From Deltaproteobacteria bacterium (lineage in GTDB: Bacteria; Desulfobacterota; SM23-61), in contig VGSF01000014.1 in NCBI GenBank assembly GCA_016875165.1, positions 1 to 64,000 of the forward strand: a stretch of 64,000 bases of DNA, read 5' to 3'. Position 1 is the stretch's first letter. Every line of letters begins with the position of its first letter. Below are positions 24,815 through 33,570 of the stretch, piece by piece. The notes beneath the pieces were generated by a model. The model worked only from the letters and a program-made list of their open reading frames with translations. It was not told where the DNA came from and made no database searches. The translations under genes and the position numbers were made by a program.

Positions 24815-25082
24815 ATGGGCGAGTTGAAAAGCGCTTTAGAGATCGCTATGGAAAAGGGCAAAAAGATGAGTGGTGAGGAGGGAGAATTTCGCCTCACTCC
24901 AAGCCATAAAAACGAGATTGCTGAAATGCGCCGGGTGTATGAGGCTAAGATCGCCGTCGCCGAAGTGGGAAATTTTGGTTCAGGCCCCTGAAAAAAGGGA
25001 AAAAGATCTTGGAAGACTGAAAAGAGAAAAGGAACGGAAGATCGAATCGGTTTATCAAAAGGCTAAGGAAAAGAAAAAATAG
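24815..25082 (+). pseudogene. Small charged coiled-coil protein with frameshift
   Basis: From ATG 24815 (AAGGAGG upstream) the frame gives MGELKSALEIAMEKGKKM then EIAEMRRVYEAKIAVAE and stops at 24991. The +1 frame, open from 24870, continues APEKREKDLGRLKREKERK to KEKKK at 25082. The two halves would make one helical protein of about 85 residues, so a frameshift near 24965 is likely. Function unknown. It ends 24 bases before the TPP-enzyme gene. Confidence 0.45.
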
Positions 25083-25106
25083 AAAAAATACAGGAAAGGA
25101 AAGGCT

Positions 25107-26735
25107 ATGCCAATAATGACCGGCGGAGAAGCGATCGTAGAAGCGTTGAAAAGGGAAGGGGTGGAATACCTTTTTTCTGTCCCCGGGGTTCAGATCATGA
25201 GCGTCTTTGACGCTCTCTACGGGGAGAAGGACCTTCGACTGACTGTGGTCCGGCACGAACAGGCGGCGCTTTATATGGCTGATGGATACGCCCGGATCAA
25301 AGGAAAGCCAGGGGTGGGTCTTGTTGTCCCCGGGCCCGGGGTCCAGAATGCTTTAGCGGCAGTCGGGACAGCGTATGCCTGTTCTTCTCCGGTTTTGCTC
25401 CTGGCCGGACAGATCGAGACTAAAGATTTAGGAAGAGACGGAGGGGCTCTCCACGAAGTAAATGATCAATTAGATATGGTCCGACCGGTCACTAAATGGT
25501 GTAAGCGGGTGATGAAGGTTGAAGAGATACCCGGCGCGATTCAGACGGCTATGCGCCAGATGAAGACCGGGCGGCCCCGCCCTACAGAAGTGGAAATCCC
25601 CTGGGATACCATGAGATCCAGCGGGAAAGTTGAATTTTTCCCCGGAGGGAATATCCCTTCTGTAGAAGTGGATAAGCAGAGCATCCGGCGGGCGGCAGAG
25701 CTTCTGGTCCATGCTCAAAGACCGCTCGTCTGGGCCGGGGGAGGGGTTATCGTCTCAGATAGCTCTGCCGAATTAAAAGATCTGGCTGAAGCCTTAGGAG
25801 CACCAGTAGCCACAACTGCCCAGGGCAAAGGGGCGATCCCGGAAAACCACCCCCTTTCCCTGGGAGGTGCGTATTATGGGTTTGGTCCAGTCCGCTGGGC
25901 CATGCCTGGAGCGGATGTCGTCTTGACTGTGGGCACGCGCATTACTTGGCAGCAGGCGCGGCCCTCTACAGCCCTGAAGTTTCCCCAGAAATTGATCCAG
26001 TTGGATGCCGATCCATCCATGATCGGCAAAAGTTATCCGGCAGAAGTTGCCGTGGTAGCGGATGCGAAGGTCGCCCTGAAAATGCTGGCGGAGGAAGTGC
26101 AGAAAATTAATGTCAGCAAAAGACGCTGGGATTCCACGGAACTGGAACAATTCCGCAAGAATCACCAGAATTGGCTCCAGGAAAAGGCCCCCATGCAGGG
26201 GCAAATTATCAAATCCCTAAGGAAAGAATTGGACGATAACGCTATCTTGGTGTGCGGAGTGACCAACATCGGTTACTGGGCCAATCTGGCTTATGAGGTC
26301 AGGCGACCGCGCACCTATATCACTTCTTCCTATTTTGCCACCTTGGGATATTCTTTCCCCACAGCCCTGGGCGCTAAGCTGGTAGCTCCAGATCGGCAGG
26401 TTGTCTGTGTCGTTGGAGACGGGGGATTCATGTATGCCCTTCCTGAGCTGGCCACGGCTGTAAGGTACGGGATTAACCTGATCACGATAGTTTTCAATGA
26501 CCAGGCCTTTGGATCTACCAAAAGCGATCAACAGGTCAATTTTCAGGGTAGAATAATAGGGACGGAATTAAATAATCCCGACTTTGCCAGGGTGGCAGAG
26601 GTATTTGGAGCCAAAGGGATGAAAGCCGAACCGGAAAATTTGGGGAAAGCGCTTCGGGAAGCACTGGATGCCAAGAAACCGACAGTGATTGAAGTGCCGC
26701 TTCCCACTTTAATTGCCCCTTTCCAGATTATGTAG
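25107..26735 (+). CDS. Thiamine-pyrophosphate enzyme, acetolactate-synthase-like
   Basis: A 542-residue protein with the three-domain layout of ThDP decarboxylases/carboligases. The N-terminal domain has the activating glutamate in VRHEQAALYMADGYARIKG (about residue 52). The middle domain has VWAGGGVIVSDSS. The C-terminal domain carries the ThDP motif GDGGFMYALPELATAVRYG then NLITIVFNDQAFG. The glutamate argues against glyoxylate carboligase, which lacks it. Substrate not deducible; acetolactate synthase proper, oxalyl-CoA decarboxylase-like and sulfoacetaldehyde-type enzymes share this fold. No regulatory subunit is adjacent. Confidence 0.85.
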   Translation: MPIMTGGEAIVEALKREGVEYLFSVPGVQIMSVFDALYGEKDLRLTVVRHEQAALYMADGYARIKGKPGVGLVVPGPGVQNALAAVGTAYACSSPVLLLAGQIETKDLGRDGGALHEVNDQLDMVRPVTKWCKRVMKVEEIPGAIQTAMRQMKTGRPRPTEVEIPWDTMRSSGKVEFFPGGNIPSVEVDKQSIRRAAELLVHAQRPLVWAGGGVIVSDSSAELKDLAEALGAPVATTAQGKGAIPENHPLSLGGAYYGFGPVRWAMPGADVVLTVGTRITWQQARPSTALKFPQKLIQLDADPSMIGKSYPAEVAVVADAKVALKMLAEEVQKINVSKRRWDSTELEQFRKNHQNWLQEKAPMQGQIIKSLRKELDDNAILVCGVTNIGYWANLAYEVRRPRTYITSSYFATLGYSFPTALGAKLVAPDRQVVCVVGDGGFMYALPELATAVRYGINLITIVFNDQAFGSTKSDQQVNFQGRIIGTELNNPDFARVAEVFGAKGMKAEPENLGKALREALDAKKPTVIEVPLPTLIAPFQIM

Positions 26736-26850
26736 AAAATACCTTTTAAGCCCTCCCCCTGAAGTCGTGAAAAAAACGTGGTATAGGGAAAAGAGAGGTG
26801 CTGCCCATATTCAGGGGCCGGGAAAATCCTAAGGGGTCAACTCTTTAAGG

Positions 26851-27250
26851 GAGTGTGGGACGTTGCTGACCACGATGACTTCCCTTTTTGTGGAAAGGGG
26901 ACATAGAAGAGGAACATAGTGGGAAATATACACTTTGCATTAAAGTGGTTCTATAGTGGAAAAGAGCCATGCCTCGTCGAGCCAGGTTAGACGCTCCTGG
27001 AACTTTGCACCATGTGATGATTCGAGAGATAAAAGGCAAGGATATCTTTCGGGATACCCAGGACCGGAAAGACTTCGTCCTTCGTTTAGGAGACCTATCT
27101 AAACAAACCGGCACCCGCATCTTGGCGTAGCCGTTGCTGGGGAACCATGTTCATGGTTTTGGAGTCGAGAGTATAGGATTTCGATGGCGGAGATAGTTAG
27201 GCATTTAGGGGTCTGCACCTCGGCAATCGCCAAGGCAATTCGAAAAAATT
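26851..27250 (+). mobile_element. RAYT-derived deletion element, copy B
   Basis: Most complete copy of the family: GAGTGTGGGACGTTGCTGAC start, GTGGAAAGGGGACATAGAAG leader, then MPRRARLDAPGTLHHVMI and (uniquely here) DRKDFVLRLGDLSKQTGTRI before the HUH remnant GNHVHGF and the GVCTSAIAKAIRK end. Stop codons and frameshifts prevent expression. It lies directly upstream of a 131-bp palindromic-ended element. Confidence 0.75.
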
Positions 27251-27261
27251 CCTTATTACGT

Positions 27262-27392
27262 GAGCTTCTTGCAAAAGTATTTTTTTGTGGTTCGACAAGC
27301 TCACCACGAACGGAAAAACTAAATAATTTCAACCTAAGCCCGTTCACCCTGAGCCTGTCGAAGGGTAAATTACGGACTTTTGCAAGAAGCTC
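27262..27392 (+). mobile_element. 131-bp MITE-like element, copy 1
   Basis: Ends in inverted GAGCTTCTTGCAAAAGT / ACTTTTGCAAGAAGCTC. Inside are the GGTTCGACAAGCTCACC and GAGCCTGTCGAAGGG blocks common in environmental genomes. The exact reverse complement, all 131 bases, occurs at 30329-30459. Confidence 0.85.
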
Positions 27393-27441
27393 TGTTATTA
27401 ATTCTTTTTTCATCACAAAAAGTCCTAACGGGGGCGGTTTC

Positions 27442-28563
27442 ATGAAGATAATGGATGTTGTTGCCCATAACCTTACGATTCCCTACCCGGGGAAGGTGAG
27501 TCCTGCCTGGCAGCCTGGCCTGGTCGTTTCCTCCCACAACTTTACCTTGGTGCGCATCTTCACCGATGAAGGGATTATGGGCATTGGGGGAACAAGCGGC
27601 CATCTTGCCGGGGTGATCTTAACCCAGGTCAAGCCCTATTTGGTTGGCGAAGACCCATTGGCCGCGGAACGCTTGGCCCGGGTTTATCGCCATGCCGGAA
27701 GCGGCATCTGGTGCATTGACATGGCTTTGTGGGATATTATCGGCAAGGTGGCAAACCTTCCGCTGCATAAGCTTTGGGGAAGTTACCGCAATAAAATATT
27801 GGCTTACGCCAGCACCGTGGAAATGGGAAACCCGGAAGACAGAGCCTTGCTTGCGGCGCATTATCATGAATTGGGGTTCAAGGCCATGAAACTTCGGCTG
27901 CACAAGGAGAAGATGACCGATGACCTTTCCATCGTGGATGCCTGTCTGAAGGCAACCCAGGGGAAAATGGATTTTATGGTGGATGCCAATCAGGCCACCA
28001 ATTTGCCATCTCCCGAGGAGGGGGTAGTCTGGGATTTTCAGAGGGCCTGGCGTATGGCCCGCGAATTGGAAGCCCGGGGGGTGCTCTGGCTGGAGGAACC
28101 ACTCTCCCGCTATGATTTTGACAATCTGATTCGCCTGCGAGAGGCCACGGAAATTTACATCGCCGGGGGAGAAAAAAACCAAGGGCTGCACGAATTCCGC
28201 TGGCTCATAGAACGCGGGGTTTACGACATCATCCAGCCTGATTGCGCCATGTCCGAGGGCGTATCCCAGTTGCGCAAGGTTGCGGCCATGGCCGAGATGT
28301 ACAGAAGGCAATTCGTCCCTCACCACAGCATGAGCGGGATCGGCCTGGCAGCAGTGGTCCATCTGGCCTGCACGTTTCCGGGCAACACTTGGGTGGAACT
28401 GATGTATGAGCCCAAAACCCGAACGATCGAGGCGTACCAGCAGTTGGGTGGTATTTTGGAATCAAGAATCTGGATTGACGGGGAAGGATACGTCGCCGCA
28501 CCCGAGGGGCCTGGCTTAGGGGTTATCATCAACGAAAAAAAGATTGATCAATATGCGGTTTAA
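27442..28563 (+). CDS. Mandelate racemase/muconate lactonizing enzyme family protein
   Basis: A 373-residue enolase-superfamily enzyme. ATG 27442 follows GGGGGCGG; an open frame upstream only reads through the repeats. Metal ligands are visible: Asp in MVDANQAT (about 181), Glu in LWLEEPLSRYDF (about 215), Glu in YIAGGEKNQG (about 240). The catalytic-base region FKAMKLRLHKEK shows a K-x-R version of the KxK motif, and VPHHSMSGIGLAAV holds the other-face His. Likely a dehydratase or racemase for a sugar-acid-like substrate. It precedes a glycerate 2-kinase gene, suggesting an acid-sugar-to-glycerate route; that is inference. Confidence 0.85.
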   Translation: MKIMDVVAHNLTIPYPGKVSPAWQPGLVVSSHNFTLVRIFTDEGIMGIGGTSGHLAGVILTQVKPYLVGEDPLAAERLARVYRHAGSGIWCIDMALWDIIGKVANLPLHKLWGSYRNKILAYASTVEMGNPEDRALLAAHYHELGFKAMKLRLHKEKMTDDLSIVDACLKATQGKMDFMVDANQATNLPSPEEGVVWDFQRAWRMARELEARGVLWLEEPLSRYDFDNLIRLREATEIYIAGGEKNQGLHEFRWLIERGVYDIIQPDCAMSEGVSQLRKVAAMAEMYRRQFVPHHSMSGIGLAAVVHLACTFPGNTWVELMYEPKTRTIEAYQQLGGILESRIWIDGEGYVAAPEGPGLGVIINEKKIDQYAV

Positions 28564-28572
28564 GAATGAGGG

Positions 28573-28874
28573 TCATCTCCAAATTAGTTGAGGGCCAAAT
28601 AGCTGGCATATTTCAAATGGGCGGTGATTTCAGGGGCCCGGAAGGAAAGTCATATTGCTTGCAATCATGAGGCACATATCTTTTCTAAGCTTTGGCGGGG
28701 GAGTCGGCAATATCTTCAAAGCTTTGTTTCCCCGCCCCCGCTGCGCTTTGCGGAAGGTAAGCTCTGGGTTTATGGAAAGTAGATATCCCGCCGATGCTTG
28801 CGGCGCAATCTGCCTTTCCTTCCGGGCCCTTGGAAGGGTTTCATTAAAAATTTGATCAACTAATTTGGAGATGA
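28573..28874. repeat. About 300-bp palindromic element upstream of glycerate kinase
   Basis: Outer perfect 19-bp arms TCATCTCCAAATTAGTTGA (28573-28591) and complement (28856-28874) enclose inner 16-bp arms GGGCCCGGAAGGAAAG (28634-28649) and complement (28814-28829). The right outer arm supplies the TTGGAGATG sequence just before the kinase start at 28881, so the element provides that gene's ribosome-binding region. Confidence 0.75.
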
Positions 28875-28880
28875 ACCAAA

Positions 28881-30287
28881 ATGAAGATCAAGAATCGAGA
28901 AAGTTTAGTTGCAACTGGCGATATCGCCAGCCGGCAAGTGGTATTGGAGATCGTTGAAGCGGCCCTGCAAACCCTTGATTCCTACCAGGTGATCAGAGAT
29001 ATTTTAAGGCTGGATGGAAATATTCTGCGGATAGGAAACCAAACATGGAATCTTAAAAGAAAACGCCGTCTTTTTGTGGTTGGAGCCGGCAAAGCCTGTA
29101 ATTCCATGGCCAAAGCAGTTGAAGATACGTTGGGAAACCGGATTACGAAAGGCATAGTGATTGTAAAACAAATAGAAGGTGCGGATTCATTACACCTGAT
29201 AGAATTGGCCGCAGGCGGCCACCCTCTCCCCAACGAAGAGGGCCTGCTGGCCAGCCGGCGTATTTTGGATCTGGTGAATGAGGCAGGACCTGAGGATCTT
29301 TTTATTGGCTTGATTAGCGGCGGCAGTTCGGCCTTGATGAGCTGCCCTGTCCCGGGAATCACTTTAGAGGATGAAATGAAAGTAACGGCCGAGCTTTTAC
29401 ATAGCGGGGCCCGCATCCTGGAAATCAATGCCGTGCGCCGCCACATTTCGGCCGCCAATGGAGGGCGATTGGCCCAAAAAATTGAAGCTCAAGGGGCGGA
29501 GATGATCAATTTAATCATCTCCGATTCCGTGGGGAACAAGCCCACAGCCGACCCGACCGAACCCGCCAAGTTTTTCGGGACCCCCGTGGCAGCGGATTCC
29601 ACCACCCTCCAGGATGCCCGCGGCGTCCTGAAAAAATATGATCTTCTATCCCGGATTCCTCCCTCGATCGTTGAACTCCTTCACAACTCAAACCCGGCGC
29701 ATGAGACTCCTAAAACTCTGGGCAAGTCTATCCATCACTTCGTATTGCAAAAACCAGCAGATGCCTGTGAGGCTGCCAAACGAGCCGCGGATCGTATGGG
29801 CCTTAACGGGTTGATCCTGACCACACACCTCGAAGGGGAGAGTCGAGAAGCAGGGATATTTTTGGCCGCTGTAGCCAAGGAAATCGCTTTGAACCATCGT
29901 CCCCTTGAACCTCCCTGTGTGGTTATTGCCGGAGGGGAAACGACAACCAGGATCGAAGGCCCCTGCGGGATGGGAGGGCCTTCTCAAGAACTGGCTCTTA
30001 GTTTTGCATTGGAAACGGCAGGCCTGAAAGGATTTTGTATTGGGGCGATCGATACCGATGGCACGGATGGTCCATCGGAGATTGCTGGGGGCATTACCGA
30101 CGGCACAACGGTGGAGCGAGCTCAAAGAAAAGGTGTGAATGCGTATGAGCAATTGCGCGCCCATGATAGCTCGGCAGTTCTGCGAATGGTTGGCGATGCA
30201 ATTGTGACCGGAAACACGGGCACAAATGTCTGCGACTTGAACGTGATTTATATTGAACCAAAAGGATGGTCTCGTAAAAAGTCGTAA
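28881..30287 (+). CDS. Glycerate 2-kinase (GckA/MOFRL family)
   Basis: A 468-residue protein with the two-domain layout of class II glycerate kinases: N-terminal DUF4147 (LFVVGAGKACNSMAKAVED, AAGGHPLPNEEGLLASRRIL, LISGGSSALMSCPVPGI) and C-terminal MOFRL (VIAGGETTTRI, GGPSQELALSFAL, AIDTDGTDGPSEIAGG). It phosphorylates D-glycerate to 2-phosphoglycerate, the substrate of enolase, and an enolase-like gene follows. The last seven codons and the stop (GWSRKKS) lie inside the terminal repeat of a MITE-like element, so the natural C-terminus was replaced by the insertion. Confidence 0.9.
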   Translation: MKIKNRESLVATGDIASRQVVLEIVEAALQTLDSYQVIRDILRLDGNILRIGNQTWNLKRKRRLFVVGAGKACNSMAKAVEDTLGNRITKGIVIVKQIEGADSLHLIELAAGGHPLPNEEGLLASRRILDLVNEAGPEDLFIGLISGGSSALMSCPVPGITLEDEMKVTAELLHSGARILEINAVRRHISAANGGRLAQKIEAQGAEMINLIISDSVGNKPTADPTEPAKFFGTPVAADSTTLQDARGVLKKYDLLSRIPPSIVELLHNSNPAHETPKTLGKSIHHFVLQKPADACEAAKRAADRMGLNGLILTTHLEGESREAGIFLAAVAKEIALNHRPLEPPCVVIAGGETTTRIEGPCGMGGPSQELALSFALETAGLKGFCIGAIDTDGTDGPSEIAGGITDGTTVERAQRKGVNAYEQLRAHDSSAVLRMVGDAIVTGNTGTNVCDLNVIYIEPKGWSRKKS

Positions 30288-30533
30288 TTTGTGCTCTTTC
30301 GTCATTCCGGCGAAAGCCGGAATCCATTGAGCTTCTTGCAAAAGTCCGTAATTTACCCTTCGACAGGCTCAGGGTGAACGGGCTTAGGTTGAAATTATTT
30401 AGTTTTTCCGTTCGTGGTGAGCTTGTCGAACCACAAAAAAATACTTTTGCAAGAAGCTCCATTCTTTTCAATATGTTCCGACATCTCTGGACACCGGTTT
30501 TCACCGGTGTGGCGACTTTTTACGAAACCATCA
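30264..30533. mobile_element. TGATGG-TTCGTAAAAAGTC MITE-like element with nested 131-bp element
   Basis: Inverted ends GGATGGTCTCGTAAAAAGTCG (30264-30284, two mismatches) and its complement (30513-30533). Internal CATTCCGGCGAAAGCCGGAA palindrome. The 131-bp element at 30329-30459 is inserted inside. A shorter member of the same family is at 45561-45718. The left end overlaps the kinase gene. Confidence 0.75.
30329..30459 (-). mobile_element. 131-bp MITE-like element, copy 2 (inverted)
   Basis: Perfect reverse complement of 27262-27392. The two copies face each other across the racemase-like and glycerate kinase genes. Confidence 0.85.
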
Positions 30534-30566
30534 AAAGGTTAAGGAGAGAAAGTTGAGCGCAATCTT

Positions 30567-31853
30567 ATGAGGAAAGCAAAGAAAGACCCTAAAATATCGA
30601 TGATCAAGGCTCGCGAAATATTGGATAGTAAAGGACGGCCGATGGTGGAAGTGGATGTCTGGGCCGGCGATGGATCCATGGGACGAGGCTCTTCCCCTTG
30701 CGGTACTTCGGTGGGAAGGCATGAGGCTTTTGTGCTGCGTGACGGAGGAAAGCGTTACGGAGGGCTGGGAGTTCAAGAGGCTATAAAAAACGTAAACGAA
30801 CTTATCTACCCGGCATTGAAGGGTAAAAGCACTCTCGATCAGCGGGGGATTGATAACCTCATGATTGAGTTGGATGGCACCCCCAATAAGTCCCGTTTGG
30901 GGGCCAATGCCATCTACAGCGTCTCTATTGCGGTGGCCCGGGCCGCGGCGAATTTCCAGGGGGTTCCCCTTTATCTTTATCTGGGCAAAGGAAAAGGGCA
31001 CACTTTACCCCTTCCCATGTTTAATATGATTAACGGTGGAGTTTACGGCGAGCGCAGAATAGAATTCCAGGAATTTATCCTGGCGCCTACGGGGGCAGGC
31101 AAGTTTTCCGAAGCCTTAAGAATGGGTGTGGAAGTTTTTTCTACGCTGGGCGAAATAATCAAAAAGCGCTATGGACAGAAAGGTCTGCAAACTGGTTCTT
31201 CGGCAGGATATGCCGCACCTGCGGAGGAGCCCGCAGAAATTTTGGAAATCCTGCTGGAAGCCACAAAAGCCGCTGGCTATGCGGGGATGTTCCGGTTGGG
31301 ATTAGATTGCGCCGCGAGCCATTTCTACGACCCAGAGAACAAATGCTACAACTTTAGGGGACAGAAGCGCTGCCGGGATGAAATCATCCATTTCCTCGAG
31401 GGTTTGGCCAAATCCTACTCTCTTTTTATGATTGAAGATCCCCTGGAGGAAGATGATTTTGAAGGGTATGTAGAGATTACCCGGCGGCTGAATACCTTAA
31501 TCGTTGGGGATGATCTTTTTGTAACGAACCTCGAACGGCTGAAGAGAGGGGTGGCCATGGGGGCGGCAAACGCCATGATCCTCAAGCCCAATATGGTTGG
31601 GACCATTTCTGAAGCCATGGACACGGCGGCCTATGCCCAGGAACATGGTTATCAGCTTTTGGGGTCTGGCCGGGCCGGAGGCGGAGATGATCCGGTTCCG
31701 GAAGTGGCCGTGGCCGTAGGGGCGCCTCTCGTCAAATTCGGAGCTCCAAGGTCGGGAGAGAGAATCGCCAAGCAGAATACCCTCCTCCGGATCGAGGAGG
31801 AACTAGGGGAATCAGCCCAGTTTTCTTCGCCCCTTTTGTTTGGTCATCCATGA
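30567..31853 (+). CDS. Divergent enolase paralogue
   Basis: A 428-residue protein collinear with enolase: ILDSKGRPMVEVDVW, LGANAIYSVSIAVARAAA, FQEFILAPTGA, then metal ligands Asp in RLGLDCAASHFY, Glu in FMIEDPLEEDDF and Asp in LIVGDDLFVTN, Lys in MILKPNMVGT, and KFGAPRSGERIAKQN. Several catalytic elements differ: the GDEGG loop is GSSAG (about 210-214), the SHRSGE loop is SGRAGG (about 366), and NGGxH is NGGVY. Metal binding and Lys345-type chemistry seem kept, while the Glu211- and His373-type residues are lost. It follows glycerate 2-kinase by 280 bases. Ordinary 2-phosphoglycerate dehydration is doubtful; a related substrate is likely. Confidence 0.85.
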   Translation: MRKAKKDPKISMIKAREILDSKGRPMVEVDVWAGDGSMGRGSSPCGTSVGRHEAFVLRDGGKRYGGLGVQEAIKNVNELIYPALKGKSTLDQRGIDNLMIELDGTPNKSRLGANAIYSVSIAVARAAANFQGVPLYLYLGKGKGHTLPLPMFNMINGGVYGERRIEFQEFILAPTGAGKFSEALRMGVEVFSTLGEIIKKRYGQKGLQTGSSAGYAAPAEEPAEILEILLEATKAAGYAGMFRLGLDCAASHFYDPENKCYNFRGQKRCRDEIIHFLEGLAKSYSLFMIEDPLEEDDFEGYVEITRRLNTLIVGDDLFVTNLERLKRGVAMGAANAMILKPNMVGTISEAMDTAAYAQEHGYQLLGSGRAGGGDDPVPEVAVAVGAPLVKFGAPRSGERIAKQNTLLRIEEELGESAQFSSPLLFGHP

Positions 31854-31859
31854 GCAGGA

Positions 31860-32699
31860 GTGAAAAGTTCTAAAATGGTTCGGGAATCGTTTGAAGGGGG
31901 ACAGCTCAAGTTTTTATCGCCAGAAGAGATTGAAAGGATCCACCAAACCTCTCTGAAGATATTGGAAGAAGGCGGAGTGAAGGTGCCCCTCTCTGAAGCG
32001 ATGGAGGTTTACAGAAAAGGGGGTGCTCGCATCGGACCGGATGACCAGGTCGTCAAGATTCCGGCAAAGATGGTGGAAGAGGCCCTTAAAACAGCTCCCC
32101 CAAGAATTCTTCTCTGTGGCAGAGATCCGGCAAACGACCTGATTCTGGAGAACCGAAAAGTCTATGCCGGCACGGGAGGAGCGGAGATACACACTCTCGA
32201 TCTGGAGACTAAGAAGCTAAGAATGGCAACCCTGAAAGATGTGGCCGACCTTGCCCGCCTCGTAGATGGTCTCAGATATATTGATTTCTATATCCGGCCC
32301 GTGGAGGCTCAGGACGTTCCGCTGGAAAAACTCGATATCAATAAGTATTACGCCTCTCTTGTAAACACCGGCAAGCATGTCATGGGGAATGTCTATTTCC
32401 CCGAAAAAGTGAAGGAAGTGATGAGCCTCGGGGCAATGATCGCGGGTAGCGAAAAAGAGCTAAGGCAGAGGCCCATTCTGTCTTTCATCACTTCCTGGAT
32501 GCTGAGTCCCCTGACTTTGAATCCTGACGTGACCCGAATCCTCTTGGAAATTGTAAAACAACGTATGCCGGTCGCCCTCTCCTCTGTTGCCATCCTGGGC
32601 TTTTCCTCACCGGTGACCCTGGCCGGCAATTTAACCCCCTATGGCTTCCGGAGAAATGTGACCCAGGAAGATGGCTCCTGTATTTTTAGTTTCCATTAA
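31860..32699 (+). pseudogene. Trimethylamine methyltransferase (MttB) family, truncated
   Basis: The first about 258 residues (FLSPEEIERIHQTSLKILEE, VYAGTGGAEIHTLDLETKK, then FITSWMLSPLTLNPDVTRIL and SPVTLAGN) match COG5598 MttB-family enzymes, normally about 470-500 residues. After LAGN at about 32633 the sequence changes to an unrelated antisense hisD fragment and the frame ends at 32699. Full-length members transfer methyl groups from quaternary amines to corrinoid proteins; this copy lacks the C-terminal half of its barrel. It starts seven bases after the enolase-like stop, so it was once in that operon. Confidence 0.82.
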
Positions 32700-32969
32700 G
32701 AGCTGAAAGGGATTCATCACGGCCAACTCCAAGTACTCAGGAGCAAGGGCGTTAATCATTCTCGCTGCCTCGGTGAGATTTTTTACAATGAGAATGGTCC
32801 CGTAATTTTTTAACGCCTGCTCTGCCATCCGGCTGCGGGGCAGGGAAGCCAACTGGTTAACGACATTCCTGCTTACTTCCAGAGCAAAATTTCTGGATAA
32901 GCAGAACAGAACGGCCGCCGTTTCTTCGTCATGCGCTGCTTGAGAAATGAGATCGGCAGCAACGAACTT
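32633..32969 (-). pseudogene. hisD: Histidinol dehydrogenase fragment
   Basis: The - strand reads VAADLISQAAHDEETAAVL, SLPRSRMAEQALKNYGTILI, INALAPEYLELAV and NTGAIFLGHISPEAIGG, the central third of HisD (about 112 of about 430 residues). It is cut at one end against the mttB fragment and at the other at about 32970. Neither the start nor the zinc-ligand C-terminus is present. The source could be a HisD-like dehydrogenase rather than the histidine-pathway enzyme. Confidence 0.85.
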
Positions 32970-32978
32970 TTAAATGTT

Positions 32979-33164
32979 TTAAATGGGTTTTAAATGGGGT
33001 CTGGCCACGGGAAATAGTTGATTTGATAAACCTGAAACATGTTTTATAATTTTATGTTCACCCTGGTGCAAACTCATGTCCGTTAATATTTCCGTTATTA
33101 TTGTTTCAGAAATCGCGTAAAGTTTTGCCCTCCTTTTAGCATGGCGTGAAAATTTTATCTCCAT
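32979..33164 (-). pseudogene. DUF4258/BrnT-like small protein, probably truncated
   Basis: A 61-residue frame starting MEIKFSRHAKRRAKLYAISE then TIITEILTDMSLHQGEHKII, typical of DUF4258 toxin-like proteins (about 75-90 residues). The end (FPVARPHLKPI) does not look like the family, so the last strands are probably lost at the junction with the hisD fragment. No antitoxin gene is adjacent. Confidence 0.5.
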
Positions 33165-33329
33165 GAGAAATCACCTTTTAAATTATAAACGAAATGGTAG
33201 AGTAGACAGCTGGCGATAGAGCCAGATTGCAGATAACATTTTTTAAATTATTTTATTAACGGATTGATTTTATATAGAAAAATGTGGTTAGTCAATCTTT
33301 TTCCCGGACTATTTATTGAAATTGAAGTG

Positions 33330-33565
33330 TTATTTCGTTATGATAATCAAAAAGGCTTTTGGCCTTTCATTCCCCCTCTCCCCGCCTGAAAGGCTGGGTC
33401 GTAATTCGTCATGCCCGCGGAAGCGGGCATCCAGGCAGTTGGAGAGTACAATAATTTCAAGGACCCGGATTCCTGCCCCCTGCTTAAAACATGCAGGGAC
33501 AGGTTTCGCAGGAATGACGGCCTTTCATCTTATTCCGACACAGTCTCCTGAGGGGAGAGGGAGTT
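33330..33565. repeat. Nested palindromic repeats upstream of the CHAT gene
   Basis: Inner element about 33404-33530: CGTCATGCCCGCGGAAGCGG at the left and GGAATGACG-type bases at the right. Outer arms CCCCTCTCCCC and GGGGAGAGGG flank it. The outer right arm lies just before the CHAT start codon. An open frame runs through from 33316 but is repeat DNA. Confidence 0.6.
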
Positions 33566-33570
33566 TTCGG

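Noticed and set aside
25107-26735. TPP enzyme as glyoxylate carboligase feeding glycerate kinase
   Set aside because: The activating glutamate is present (RHEQAALYMADGYAR), whereas glyoxylate carboligase lacks it; no tartronate-semialdehyde reductase is nearby.
27184-27441. Upstream extension of the racemase-like gene
   Set aside because: The extra 86 codons translate the RAYT-derived element and the 131-bp element; a proper ATG with a G-rich ribosome site is at 27442.
27619-28362. A 247-codon - strand frame
   Set aside because: Shadow of the racemase-like gene; no family features.
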